DNA of 64,000 nucleotides from Obelidium mucronatum (Eukaryota; Chytridiomycota; Chytridiomycetes; Chytridiales; Chytriomycetaceae). The stretch lies in the NCBI GenBank assembly GCA_025765595.1, contig JAIVFH010000027.1:279225-343224 (forward strand), written 5' to 3'. The notes under the pieces are model-generated. The model worked only from the letters and a program-made list of their open reading frames with translations. It did not search any database and had not been told where the DNA came from. This document shows positions 21,523 to 31,513 of the stretch, piece by piece; position 1 is the stretch's first letter; each line of letters starts with the position of its first letter. Position numbers and translations under genes: made by a program.

Positions 21523-23893
21523 ATGTCCCTGTCCGCGCCCCCGCCCCCGCCCCATCCGACCGCGGCCGACGATGTGTTCGCGCGCGCCGGGCTGCCGCGG
21601 CCGACGGCGGCGCACTACCCGACGAGCGCCGATCTGCCGTGGCACTTTTCGTTCATCGACGGCGACGCCATGATCGGCGGGTCGTCCGCGCCCACGGAGC
21701 GGCGCCACTGGGCCGCGCTCGCCGCCGCCGGCGTCGGGCTTGTCGTCAACCTGACCGAAGCCGCCGTGTCGCCGCCGCCGCCGCCGCCGCATCGCAGCCA
21801 CCCCCACGCGCCGCATGCCGCTGCCGCCGCCGACGACCTGCTGCTGTTCGACCTCGACTTTGCCCACCCCCACACGCCGCCGCCGCCGCCGCCCGCCGCC
21901 GCTGAGTACGCCGGCGTGTGCGCAAAGTGCGGCCACGTCGACGAGGTGTACGACGCCGACCTGTTCGCGGACGTCGTCGGCAAAGACATTGAAGTGCTTT
22001 TTTTGCCGATTCCAGACGGCTCAGTGCCGAGATTCGAACAACTGAACGTGTTTCTGAAAGAAGCGGACAAGGCAATCAAAAACAACAAGAAGGTTATTGT
22101 CCACTGCCAGGCCGGTAAGACCTCGTGTTTTTTGCTAGGAATCCTTGGCCTGAAAAACTTAATCGTTCGCGCCAACAGGTGTTGGACGAACTGGAACTTT
22201 CTTGGCAATCTATCTCATCAACAAGTATCATCTGGATCCACTCACGGCAATTACTCTACTCCGTCATTATCGCCCTCAATCTCTTCAGTTTCATGCCACT
22301 GACTGGCAGGTGGATCCGTTCAGACTTCATCCAGACCCCAAGTCATACAATAGGAATATGGTCCAGGAACGTTTCGTTGAGCGATGGTATCACGCAATGA
22401 TGAAAGATAAAAGGCGGGCAAGCATGAATGCCAGCATGATTCGACGAGGAGTTCCTTCCCATGATGACTCATCAACGTCGGATTCCACTGCAACAACTAC
22501 TAGCCACGACTATGCTTCTCATCACAAAAGCAAACGCCGCACATCCTTTGTGATGGAAAACACACAGTTGATTCCCGATGAACAGGAGCCGGAAGGCCAC
22601 AAACCCAAACCACGGCGACGTCATACAGATTCCGCAGCTACATATGATAACTTCATGGATTACTTGGTAGCTTTGTCAAAGCAGCAACATCAGGCGAAAG
22701 CAACGTCTCTCCTTCAACCGCAAGTCTCACAACTTGCTCCTGTCAGTGAAACGTCGGATGCCGCCTTTGTCTTTCCTACCACAAATAATAGTGAAGCCAG
22801 CAGTGGCAGCTTGAACAACAAGAGCAATCTTCAATCTATGCTATCTTCCTCTCTTCACGCAATGACTGCATACCCCACGCCACCACGAACATCAGAGATA
22901 TCATCGAGCTTCAAACGGATTCGAGAAAGCAGAGATACCGGCGGCGATGGGGAAATGGATACCGGATCACCTGCAATCAACAACAACTCCCATCACACTG
23001 CCCCGTTGTCTTCAAGTCTGGCACCACAACATCCTGAACAACTATCCAACAGTTTCTCAGAAACGTTTTCCAAACTCTCCTCTTCATCCCCAAACCCGCT
23101 CCTCCATCCATACTCGAGGCACCAACACAGCTACCACCACCGAAAACGCCACCCAAAACCAATCCTGCACCACCAACCCCACAACCCTTCATCGTCGATT
23201 CCAAAACAGAGTTCTTTTACAATCAGCAGTATTCTTTTGAAACTGATTGACCAACAACTGGACGCCAAATTCACTGGTTTCACAACCAGCCCATGTGTTT
23301 ACGCACCCCCAAGCCACAGCGAAAAACCACACGCCAGCCGTGTGATTCAAATCGGTGCATGTGGCGTGGGTTTACCAAAGACCAGAGAAGTGTCAAGGAC
23401 GTTGTGTTATGGCTGTCGCGGGGTTGTGAGTGTCGGGCCAGAACCAATTCAGATCCATCCATCGACGGCGGGTACGTTTGAGTTGGAGGGAAGCAGCAGC
23501 AGCGGCGGCACTGGTGCTTATGCTGTTTGGCCGATTGTGGTACCATTTCCTAGCCACGAGGACTTTGTTGGAAGTGGGAGTGTGAGTCCGGCTCTTGGCT
23601 TACCTATTGGGGCTAGTGCTAGTTCCAGTGCTGCCGCGTTGATGATGATGAGTGGCAGTATGTTGAATCCGGAAAGGGGTATTTGGGGTTCCGTTCCGAG
23701 CGCATCTGGATCGAGTAATCGCTTTGGTAGTGATGAAATGGATCTGGATGATCTTGGGAGCGGTGACAACAAAGTTCCTGCTGTAGTTGTTGGTAGTGTT
23801 ACTTCCGATCTGAATGGTGCCGTAGAGGCGCTACAATTGGAGGAAGTTCAAAGGAGAGAAGTTAGTTTGGCTGTTAGGAATCGTGTTGTTTGA
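21523..23893 (+). CDS. Atypical dual-specificity protein phosphatase (DUSP23-like) with long C-terminal extension
   Basis: Two exons, 21523-22114 and 22179-23893; the 64-nt intron splits the active-site loop. Joining gives VHCQAGVGRTGTF, the HCx5R signature of Cys-dependent phosphatases, with the Cys nucleophile and the Arg both present. VVNLTEA upstream and ATDWQ downstream fit the DUSP23-type core. The first ~150 codons are highly GC-rich, with Pro and Ala runs, and insert two disordered loops (PPPPPPHRSH, HTPPPPPPAAA) into the core together with a CAKCGH element. The last ~500 residues are Ser/His/Pro-rich and disordered apart from a short Cys pair (LCYGCRGVV). 768 aa, far longer than the ~150-aa minimal enzyme. 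Confidence 0.8.
21535..21905. repeat. GC-rich CCG/GCC trinucleotide tracts
   Basis: Several runs of (CCG)n and (GCC)n in the first exon of the phosphatase gene, for example near 21770-21790 and 21875-21900. They encode Pro and Ala runs. The local G+C is far above the window average. Confidence 0.8.
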
Positions 23894-24143
23894 ATGATTG
23901 GTTTGATGCAGATGATGATGGATGATTTTTTTTATGTTTTTTTATTTGCTTTTTTGCTTTGCTGTTCCCGTCCATCTGTTGTTTTTAAGTCTTTTTTTTT
24001 TTGTGCTGGGCGAACCATCTATTTATTTATTGCTCCTCTTATAAGGGTTTTAAGTTTGTTTGTATAAAGAAAACAGTGAAAAGTCAACAATTTTTCTGCC
24101 AAAATCACAATTCTCTGACAATTCTCTTGATTAAACCCCTTTT

Positions 24144-25844
24144 TCACCAATTCTGAATCGACAACCCCCAAAAGTCGCCATGTACCGCTTCCCATCTCAT
24201 CCGAAACTCAGCAACCATCCCCAAATCCCCTCCTTTGCAACTATAATAACTTCTCATCACACCCTCCCCACCCTTCACAAAATCCAACCCAACCAAAACC
24301 AGAGTCCTCTTGATTCGAAAAGCATCCGATACATATTTATTGTCCTCTTCACGATCCTCCTCCTCCACTGTTCGTCCCCAAAAGAGCGGTACTTCAATCA
24401 CATCTTCTTCTTCCACAGTGGAATCACCCGTATAATCATCCGTCCCAACAGTCGCCTTCAAGGTCAATTTTCTCAGTTTGGGCATACGGGAAATGACTAT
24501 TCGAGATAGTTCAGGGACCGTGATTCCAGAAGCACGGGATAGCGAGAGTGTCAGTTTTCTCAGCAGTGTCAAAGTGGCAAGGGTTTCAAGAACAGGTGAT
24601 GCATGCGCGTTTTGATTATTGTCATCAACAACAACAGCATCATCATCATTATTAGTTGAGTGCTGATTTTCATGAAAGCCGTTGATGTTGCTGTGGTGGT
24701 GGTTGTTGAATGAAATAGGGGGTGACTTTGCCGCACTAATGTCTAGTACTTTTAGGTTTTGAAAGGTTCGGAGAATCGGTAGGATTCCGGGATATGTTAG
24801 CTGCGGAGGTGGGTCTCTGCTGCTACCGCCATATCGCGCCGGTCGCCGTGAGGAGCTGTGTTGGAAAAAGTAACTGCTGGCATTTTGAGATGAGGCCGGT
24901 GCAGTGGATGGGAGTTGCAAAGTTTCTAAAGCCTCGGGATGGAGAGACGAGACGAGGTGGAGCTCGAGAACTTCGTCACTGACTTCAAGGCGAGTGAAGA
25001 GGAGGTGTTTCAGTCGGTGTTGGTGGTTCGTTGCAGTAAATATGGATTGAAGGATTTGGTTCGTGATCCTTGTGGATATCTCTAATTTCTGAAGGTTGGG
25101 GAGCAGTGCGAGGTTGACTGCAAACAATTGCCCTGGTTTTGGTATGGGGAGTGGAAGCTGAAGGTTTACAGAGCGAATGTTCTCACAATGTGTGAAAAGA
25201 AGGGCTAGAGCATAATGAATGGAATCAGGAAGGAGCTCGGACAGGTAAGTAGTGGAGGATGGCTTTAGAAGGTATTGACGACGCACTCTTGCTTTTGGAG
25301 CTGGTTGATCCAGAGTAAATTCCAATTCCAGGCCCAAATCACTGAACTCATTTTGTACGATTTTTAAATCATGATCTTCTTCTGCTTGCTCCGGTGGCGA
25401 AGCCTCATTGGTTTTGACATCCTCAATTTTAGAGTCTTTGCGCTCAAGAAGTGCATCCACCACCGAAACATTTGGTTGAGTAGCAGTTTGATCACTTTCA
25501 GTCTCTGGAGGGTAGGCGTAACTGCAGACATCCCTCTGCTCAAGACTGTCATCCACCTCGTCTTCGCCCCCCACAAACAGGCCCAAATCATCAACGCCCT
25601 GAATCCAACTCGCGTAATCAAAACACGTTTTTCCCAAATGGGACGCAGCGACCGCGTCCAGAAATCTCTGCCACGACGCTGGTGTTGCCAGCGGAGACAG
25701 TCGTGGTGTTTTCCACAAGAGCGGTAGGGCAGCCCGCAGTAGTAAATGCGAACACAGCGCGAGATTAAAGAGCGACTGTCTCGAATCGGTTAGGAGATGG
25801 CCGGCAATCTGCGCCTTGATTTCGTGCGGCAGGCTCTGAAGCAT
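24144..25844 (-). CDS. F-box protein
   Basis: A single uninterrupted frame of 566 codons. The N-terminus (LPHEIKAQIAGHLL...LFNLALCSHLLLRAALPLLWKTPRL) is a typical fungal F-box that would dock to Skp1 in an SCF ubiquitin ligase. The rest contains leucine-rich stretches (NLQKLEIS, TLATLTLLRKLTLSLSRASG, MPKLRKLTLKAT) that suggest a degenerate LRR substrate-binding part, separated by acidic and Asn/His-rich linkers. The substrate is unknown. Its start is about 350 bp from the divergent desaturase gene. Confidence 0.8.
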   Translation of the reverse strand: MLQSLPHEIKAQIAGHLLTDSRQSLFNLALCSHLLLRAALPLLWKTPRLSPLATPASWQRFLDAVAASHLGKTCFDYASWIQGVDDLGLFVGGEDEVDDSLEQRDVCSYAYPPETESDQTATQPNVSVVDALLERKDSKIEDVKTNEASPPEQAEEDHDLKIVQNEFSDLGLELEFTLDQPAPKARVRRQYLLKPSSTTYLSELLPDSIHYALALLFTHCENIRSVNLQLPLPIPKPGQLFAVNLALLPNLQKLEISTRITNQILQSIFTATNHQHRLKHLLFTRLEVSDEVLELHLVSSLHPEALETLQLPSTAPASSQNASSYFFQHSSSRRPARYGGSSRDPPPQLTYPGILPILRTFQNLKVLDISAAKSPPISFNNHHHSNINGFHENQHSTNNDDDAVVVDDNNQNAHASPVLETLATLTLLRKLTLSLSRASGITVPELSRIVISRMPKLRKLTLKATVGTDDYTGDSTVEEEDVIEVPLFWGRTVEEEDREEDNKYVSDAFRIKRTLVLVGLDFVKGGEGVMRSYYSCKGGDLGMVAEFRMRWEAVHGDFWGLSIQNW

Positions 25845-26195
25845 GGTGGCCGTTGTTGGGGAGAATTTGTTTTGACAAGTGTTTTCTGGGAGAAGTTGAC
25901 AACTCGTTTCTCTGAGTTGCGGCCGACTGCATCCGCATCAACTTCCTTTTTGTTAGTGTGGTGGTGGAGGTGTTCATAAGTGTCTGATCCCCCCACATAA
26001 AGCAAAGGCGTCGATCGTTTAACGAATACCAATCGAATATAACTAAGAACAATATCCGCATTACCTATCTAATCACAAGAAGAATGATCTGCACATTTCA
26101 AACCAAACTCAAAACTGCTCAAAACTGTCGCCCCAAATGCCAACATTTTTCCCCCAGTTTTTTTTTTTTTGCTTTTCAAACCCCAAAAACTTCAC
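25845..26195. other. Divergent promoter region, F-box / desaturase
   Basis: 351 bp shared by two divergent genes. It contains pyrimidine runs (a 12-nt T run near 26158-26170) upstream of the desaturase start. No specific factor site identified. Confidence 0.4.
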
Positions 26196-27665
26196 ATGGC
26201 CGTTGGAAAGGAGACTCAACCTGTCAACCACCACCGCAGCGAGGAGCCGCTCCTGGAAGATGAAACTCCAGTTGTTACAGGTACAGTTTGGTCTTGGAAG
26301 TATCTTGTATCATGGACTCACGTCAACCTGCATCGCACCAATTTAACCCAGCCCCAGAAAAGGGAGCCACCAAACTGACTGTCGGTGCCTTGCGTAAATC
26401 CCTTCCAGCCCATGTCTTTGAAAAGTCGCTTGCCCAATCCATGTGGTACTTTGTCGTTGACATGACTGTTATCATCGCCTGTCTGCGATCTTACACGGAC
26501 GACATGAGCTGGCCATTGTACATTGTGTACGCCAATGGTCCGTATTCTTCTTGATTAGCTGTATAAATTTTACGGCGCTTGCGCATCCTTATCGTGACAC
26601 ATTCAGCCTAATCCAAATGAAAAACCAAAAAACAAAAATATCAAACAGTGTTGGGACTCTTCATGTGGTGCCTGTTCGTTGTGGGACACGATTGTGGTCA
26701 CGGAACCTTCTCTGAAAATAAGCTCATCAATGCTGTTGTTGGACATTTCTGCCACGGATTTATCTTGGTTCCATTCTGGCCGTGGGCAAAGTCTCACGCT
26801 ACCCACCACGCTTTCCACCAACATAAAAATAAGGACAAGTCTCATGGATGGTACGATGCGAGCGATGAAGGATTTGTAAAGTTGATGAAGAACCAGCCCT
26901 TCTTTATTCCGTTCCTGTACTTTTTCGTCTACCTTCTTGCCGGATTTCCTGATGGAAGCCACTTTTCGCCATTCTCCAGTCTTTTCAACACTTCTCGCGA
27001 TCGCACAATGTGCGCTATTTCTGCTTTAGTCTGCGTTGGGTTTTTCTCTGCATTCGTTACTTACTGGGGATGGGAAAAGTTCTTGTATATTTACGTGATT
27101 CCCTGGTTGATTTACAACTTTGTAAGTTCCTTTTTTTAACGTTTTTTGCATACAATCCAAGTACCAAACCTTTTTGGTTTTTTTTCTACAGTGGTTGTAC
27201 AAGGTCACTTTCTTGCAACATCATGCTGATAACACTGTGGTTTACTCTGAAGAAAGCTGGGACTTTTTGACCGGTGGCTTGCAAACCGTTGACAGAGTGT
27301 ACGACACTCAAACCGGAGCTTTGGACGCTATTATGGTGCGTGATGATTTTCATTGTTGTTTTTGAACTCCATTAAATTTTTTACAAAAAAAAAAAAAACA
27401 GCACAACATTACTAACGGACACGTTATCCACCACTTGTTTTCTACATCCATTCCACATTACAACTTGATGGAAGCCACCGAGATTATCCGGCCTCAGTTG
27501 GGTAACAAGTACATGCTCGTCAAAGGATTCCCCTTCATGGAACTCATCCGCCATCACTGGTACTTTACTCGACCACTCATGGTCAATCGTGGCGCTATTT
27601 GGGAATTCATTAGCCAAGAGCAGTACTTCAAGGAGCAAGCTGCTGCCAAAACTGCTGCCAAATAA
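26196..27665 (+). CDS. Membrane fatty-acid desaturase (delta-12 / omega-3 type)
   Basis: Five exons: 26196-26280, 26352-26537, 26649-27121, 27192-27335 and 27402-27665; 383 aa. It inserts a double bond into a phospholipid-bound acyl chain in the ER. Three histidine clusters that ligate the di-iron centre are visible: HDCGH, HATHH and HVIHH. Hydrophobic spans surround them ([25 protein letters not shown]). Length and motif spacing fit the delta-12/omega-3 class; regiospecificity cannot be told from sequence alone. The fourth intron ends in a long A run before CAG. Frame intact throughout. Confidence 0.9.
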
Positions 27666-27991
27666 GTTATTTGAATTCGCATTTGTTTTTCATCAACACT
27701 CTATCGCTTTTTTTTTTATTCTTTTCTCCGTCTTTTTTTTTTTAAAAAAGGTGGGAGCCGCGCACCTGTATTTTCTTCAATTTTTGGGTTTGGGGTGGGA
27801 CTTGTCCTCGTTTTCTTCCTTCCTTTTTTTTTCCATTTTGCTACTGCTATAATTGGGGACTATCTGATAATAGAATTCTATAGCAATTGTTATTCTTCGC
27901 CAATCTTCGATAATTACTGAACAAGGGGACTACACAAGGCATATTACACCGTGTTTACTTCTCATAGCATACACTCCTTTTAACTATTAGC
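27666..27991. other. Convergent 3' region, desaturase / fungalysin
   Basis: About 325 bp between the stops of two convergent genes, T-rich on the plus strand. No ORF or RNA gene supported; likely 3' UTRs. Confidence 0.5.
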
Positions 27992-30429
27992 TCAGCAGCT
28001 GCCCCACTTCCCCCAAGTCAAGCTCTGTCCATTGTAATAGGCGCATTGGTACAAAACTTTGTTTGAACATTGAGATGCCCCAAAGCTTGTGCATGCGGTT
28101 CCATCTGGTGATCCACCGCTGGCAGTGGTAGTGACCACCTTTGTAGTAGTTGTTGTCGCCACTTTAGAGGTAGTAGTGGTGGTGGTGGTCGTTGTTGGTT
28201 TGGTGATAGTGGTTGTAGTAGTGGTAGTTGCAGGCGTTTTAGTGACTGTTGTGATACTGGTTGGTGACGCAGTAGTAGCAGCGGATTTAGTTGTAGTAGT
28301 CGTGGTAGTGGTAGTGCTTGGCTTCGCTGTGGTTGTGACAACGACACCATTGCAAGCATCCGCTGGAACAGCAAAACTGTCGGCCTGAGGCCCAGCAGCG
28401 CCAGCTCCCATACCTCTTTTCGCAAAACCTTTCCAGACATCACAGCGGTACTTTCCTCCGAAAAGTGAGGCTTCCGCTGCAATGATAGCATCTCGCGCTT
28501 GCAAAAACGTGGGGTTGCAGGGCTGCATTTTGAGTCCAGTCACGAGAAGTTTGAGGAAGTCGGTGTTTCCATATCCAGAATTCGCAGAAGAAACAATCTT
28601 GATTGGATCAGTGATACCAGAGCGGTCATTCATGTTCCACATGACCTCGCTAGAAAAAAATTAAGTCAGCAAAAGGATCGCGAAAATGTAAGTTGGATTA
28701 TGTTACTCACTAAAGAATTGCAGCCCAGACTTGTCCAATTTTGTGTGCACCTTGAGTGTAGAATCCCCAAACATTGGAATATGTGTATGGGTTCGTGGAC
28801 ATACTTGTGGAGTATGGATAGTCTCTGATTCCATTCGCTTTGTTCGAGGCCCATGCAGCAAGCATCCAGTTGGAGGATCTTGTCGCTGACGGCTGAGTTG
28901 AAAGCACAAAAGCAACTGTGTCAGACCATCCTTCGGCAAGCCCGTTTTGCTCTGTTCCCTTCAGGCAGTTATTGTCACGGGCACCGCCAGTTAGTCTATC
29001 GGAGAGTCCGTGGGCCATTTCATGAACCTAAGAAAGTTTGGTTTTAACTTTTAAAAGTAGGGAAAAACAGATTCAGGGCTCACTCACAATAACACTGTTG
29101 TCCAAAGCTCCGTCACGGCGAGGATTGGTGCTGGTGAACATTCCCACATTCATTCTTCCTGGAGTTCCATCAGGGCCACTACCAAAACTAGCATTGTTGT
29201 CCATTCCAATTCCAGACTGTTGGGTTACTGCATTGACTTGATCTCCTCCATCACGTTGGAAGTTTCCAGCCGCTGGTGTGAAACCATAGTTGAAAAATAT
29301 ATCGTGTGCCATATTGGCAGTGTAGAACATTTGAGTGAGGCCAACAGTGGCGGCGTTAGGATCTGCTGGATCTTTGCTGGGGTCAAAAGCCGCCGTGAAA
29401 GAATAACTGGAGGACGAGGGCCTTGTTGACTGAACGGCAGAAGTAGCATCGACATTATTTCCGCTTAAGTAAGTTGAACTGTGCCAGCCGTTTGGAGACG
29501 CGCTAGAATCGGCAGGGCTGGATACTACGGCCATTCCCCTGGAGGGATCGTTGCTTCCAATCGGAACCACGTTGTAGGTACCCGCACTAGCCCGGCGCTC
29601 TACATTCACTTCTTGGGATGCGTTGCCGTCTTTTCTTCTTATTGCAGAATGAGCGGTGAGTGGAATATCCATAGAGACATCACGCATCCAGTTATTCTTG
29701 GCTACAATACGACCTGTACCTGAATGCACAAAAACATTAACCCAGATGGTATCGGTTTGAATCTGCAGATCCCAGACATGCAAGAGCTGAGACTCCGTCT
29801 GGTAGTACTTTTGGGATGCCTTGATGGGAGCCGATGCGAAGCTGGCACCAGCAATCGCGTATTCGCTTCCAGACTGAGTTACAATGAGTTTTTCGGAAAA
29901 GTCATATCCCTGAGAGGCCGCAAAAGAAGAGATGGCACTTTCCACGGGAATCAACTTCCCGCTACGCTTGCTCAATGGAACAGTTTCTTTCAGCACGCTT
30001 GGAGGTACCAAACTGTTGTGGACTATGGCGGAACCGTCAGGCAGAAAATTCAAACTGGATACAGCATTTACGATTTCAAGCCCCTCATACTTTTGGACAG
30101 TGTAAACATGGTGGATTGATTCAGATGAGTGCCTATCATAATATTTTACTTTATGAACGAAATTTAGAGAGGTTGAGTAGTTCATCATACGAGTGTGAGA
30201 CGGCAACATCTGCGCTGAGAGAAGCAAAGTGATCGACCGCAAGGGCACGGGCGTTTGCAAGAGTTGATTCTACCCGAGCGTTTCCACTGAAACCAGCAGG
30301 AGGGTGAAGAACACTTGTAACAGCCATGGGCTGGTAATATTCGGACGATGGCTGGACTGGGGCGGCAATTGCTTGAAGGAGCATAGACCCAATAGACAGA
30401 AGCTCAAGGAAGCCGGCAGGCGAGAGCAT
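27992..30429 (-). CDS. Fungalysin (M36) metalloprotease with Thr-rich linker and Cys-rich C-terminal module
   Basis: Secreted zinc protease on the minus strand, ATG 30427-30429. A signal peptide and an FTP-type propeptide (VHHVYTVQKYEGLEIVNAV-like region) precede the catalytic domain: MFYTANMAHDIFFNYGF, the zinc motif HEMAHG spanning an exon junction, and the third-ligand region GLAEGWSD. Introns at 29028-29087 and 28650-28710 join cleanly (VIVHEMAHG; ILYEVMWN). After the peptidase domain comes a ~60-residue Thr-rich linker and a terminal ACTSFGASQCSNKVLYQCAY segment with Cys/aromatic spacing suggestive of a small carbohydrate-binding module. One extra base at about 30160-30165 (AAATTT) breaks the propeptide frame. 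Confidence 0.85.
28135..28340 (-). repeat. Imperfect ACC/ACT repeat encoding poly-Thr linker
   Basis: On the minus strand this stretch is a run of ACN codons interspersed with AAA and GTN. It encodes the Thr-rich linker of the fungalysin and would be a dense O-glycosylation site in a secreted protein. Confidence 0.75.
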
Positions 30430-30683
30430 TTGTCAAAAGAAGGATTTCTGTCGGGGTTTCTCAATCTCTCATCCTGCTTTTAACCTGTTTTATTTCGCCT
30501 CAACACGTGACTGCCTGCATGATATTCAAAAAATGCTTCGAAAAAGAGGTGCCACCCACCTGACCAACGCCTGATCATTAAAAGTTCGGGAACCCAAGTC
30601 CCGAGAATGGTACAGCTACTCCAATTGTAAAGAAGCGATGTTCTTGCATAGCAAAATAAATGTATTTATACAATATTTTCAAA

Positions 30684-31492
30684 ATGACACCAAACGATTT
30701 GACTGCCATCTATCTTGGCACAACAGCTGTGCTCGTGTCCCTGTCGATCGTCGATCGCACAAAACCCATCCAATCTCTCAATCTGAACACCGCCGAGAAG
30801 GGCTCCTCTGACAAACTCGATTCATTCCTAGTTCGGTTCTATTCAAAGAATCAGCGCATCCAACGCGCTCTAGCAACTTGCGTTATTGCATCTGGTCTTT
30901 TGCAAATGTTTGACGTGTTGATCGGGCGTCCCGAATTGTTTCAACAGGTAAAACGCGTAGTAAAGATGGTTATTCCTCAATAACAAACTTCTAGCCATGG
31001 TCCACCGCTCAACGACGCGCCGCATTTCTCGCGTACGGATCTATTCTACTGCGACTGTGGAGTATGGGAACACTGAACAATGATTTTACATTCACCGTCA
31101 CGGCTCCTCCCAGCAAAAAGCTGTGCACTACAGGGCCCTACGAAATGCTCATGCATCCTGGATATGTGGGTGTGATTGGATGGTCTTTCTTTCAATGCGC
31201 GTGGTTGTTTGATGAAAAAGCACCTTATGTTGAAATCATCACACGTGGAATTCAAACTATGGTGAAGTACAAGGCAAATCCGCTTATACTTTTAGTATCT
31301 TTGGAGCTGGATAAGCTGTTTGATCTTGTATGGGTTTGTTTCACAGTGGCGCTGGTCTTGACAACTGCTTTGTTGCCACCAGGGATAATTCGCCGTATCA
31401 AGAGAGAAGAGGAGGAGCTTAAACTTGCTTTTGGAAAAGATTTTGAAGAATATCGCGCAAAAAGATGGCGCCTTATTCCATTCATTTATTAA
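30684..31492 (+). CDS. Isoprenylcysteine carboxyl methyltransferase-like membrane protein
   Basis: Two exons, 30684-30947 and 30995-31492 (47-nt intron, phase 0); 253 aa. The C-terminal half has the ICMT/PEMT-family pattern: LCTTGPYEMLMHPGYVGVIG, then a hydrophobic hairpin, then RIKREEEELKLAFGKDFEEY and RLIPFIY, where HPxY and the Arg/Glu-rich segment form the SAM and prenyl-substrate site in ICMT. Several hydrophobic stretches indicate an integral ER membrane protein. It may be the true STE14-type enzyme or a related methyltransferase of the same superfamily; conservation around the N-terminal helices is weak. Confidence 0.75.
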
Positions 31493-31513
31493 GTTACAAA
31501 ATTATAAACATTA

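Noticed and set aside
21502..22208. Antisense ORFs over the phosphatase 5' exon
   Set aside because: Same GC effect; the plus strand encodes the HCx5R phosphatase across a proper splice.
28089..28388. Val-rich plus-strand ORF
   Set aside because: It is the reverse complement of the poly-Thr linker of the fungalysin.
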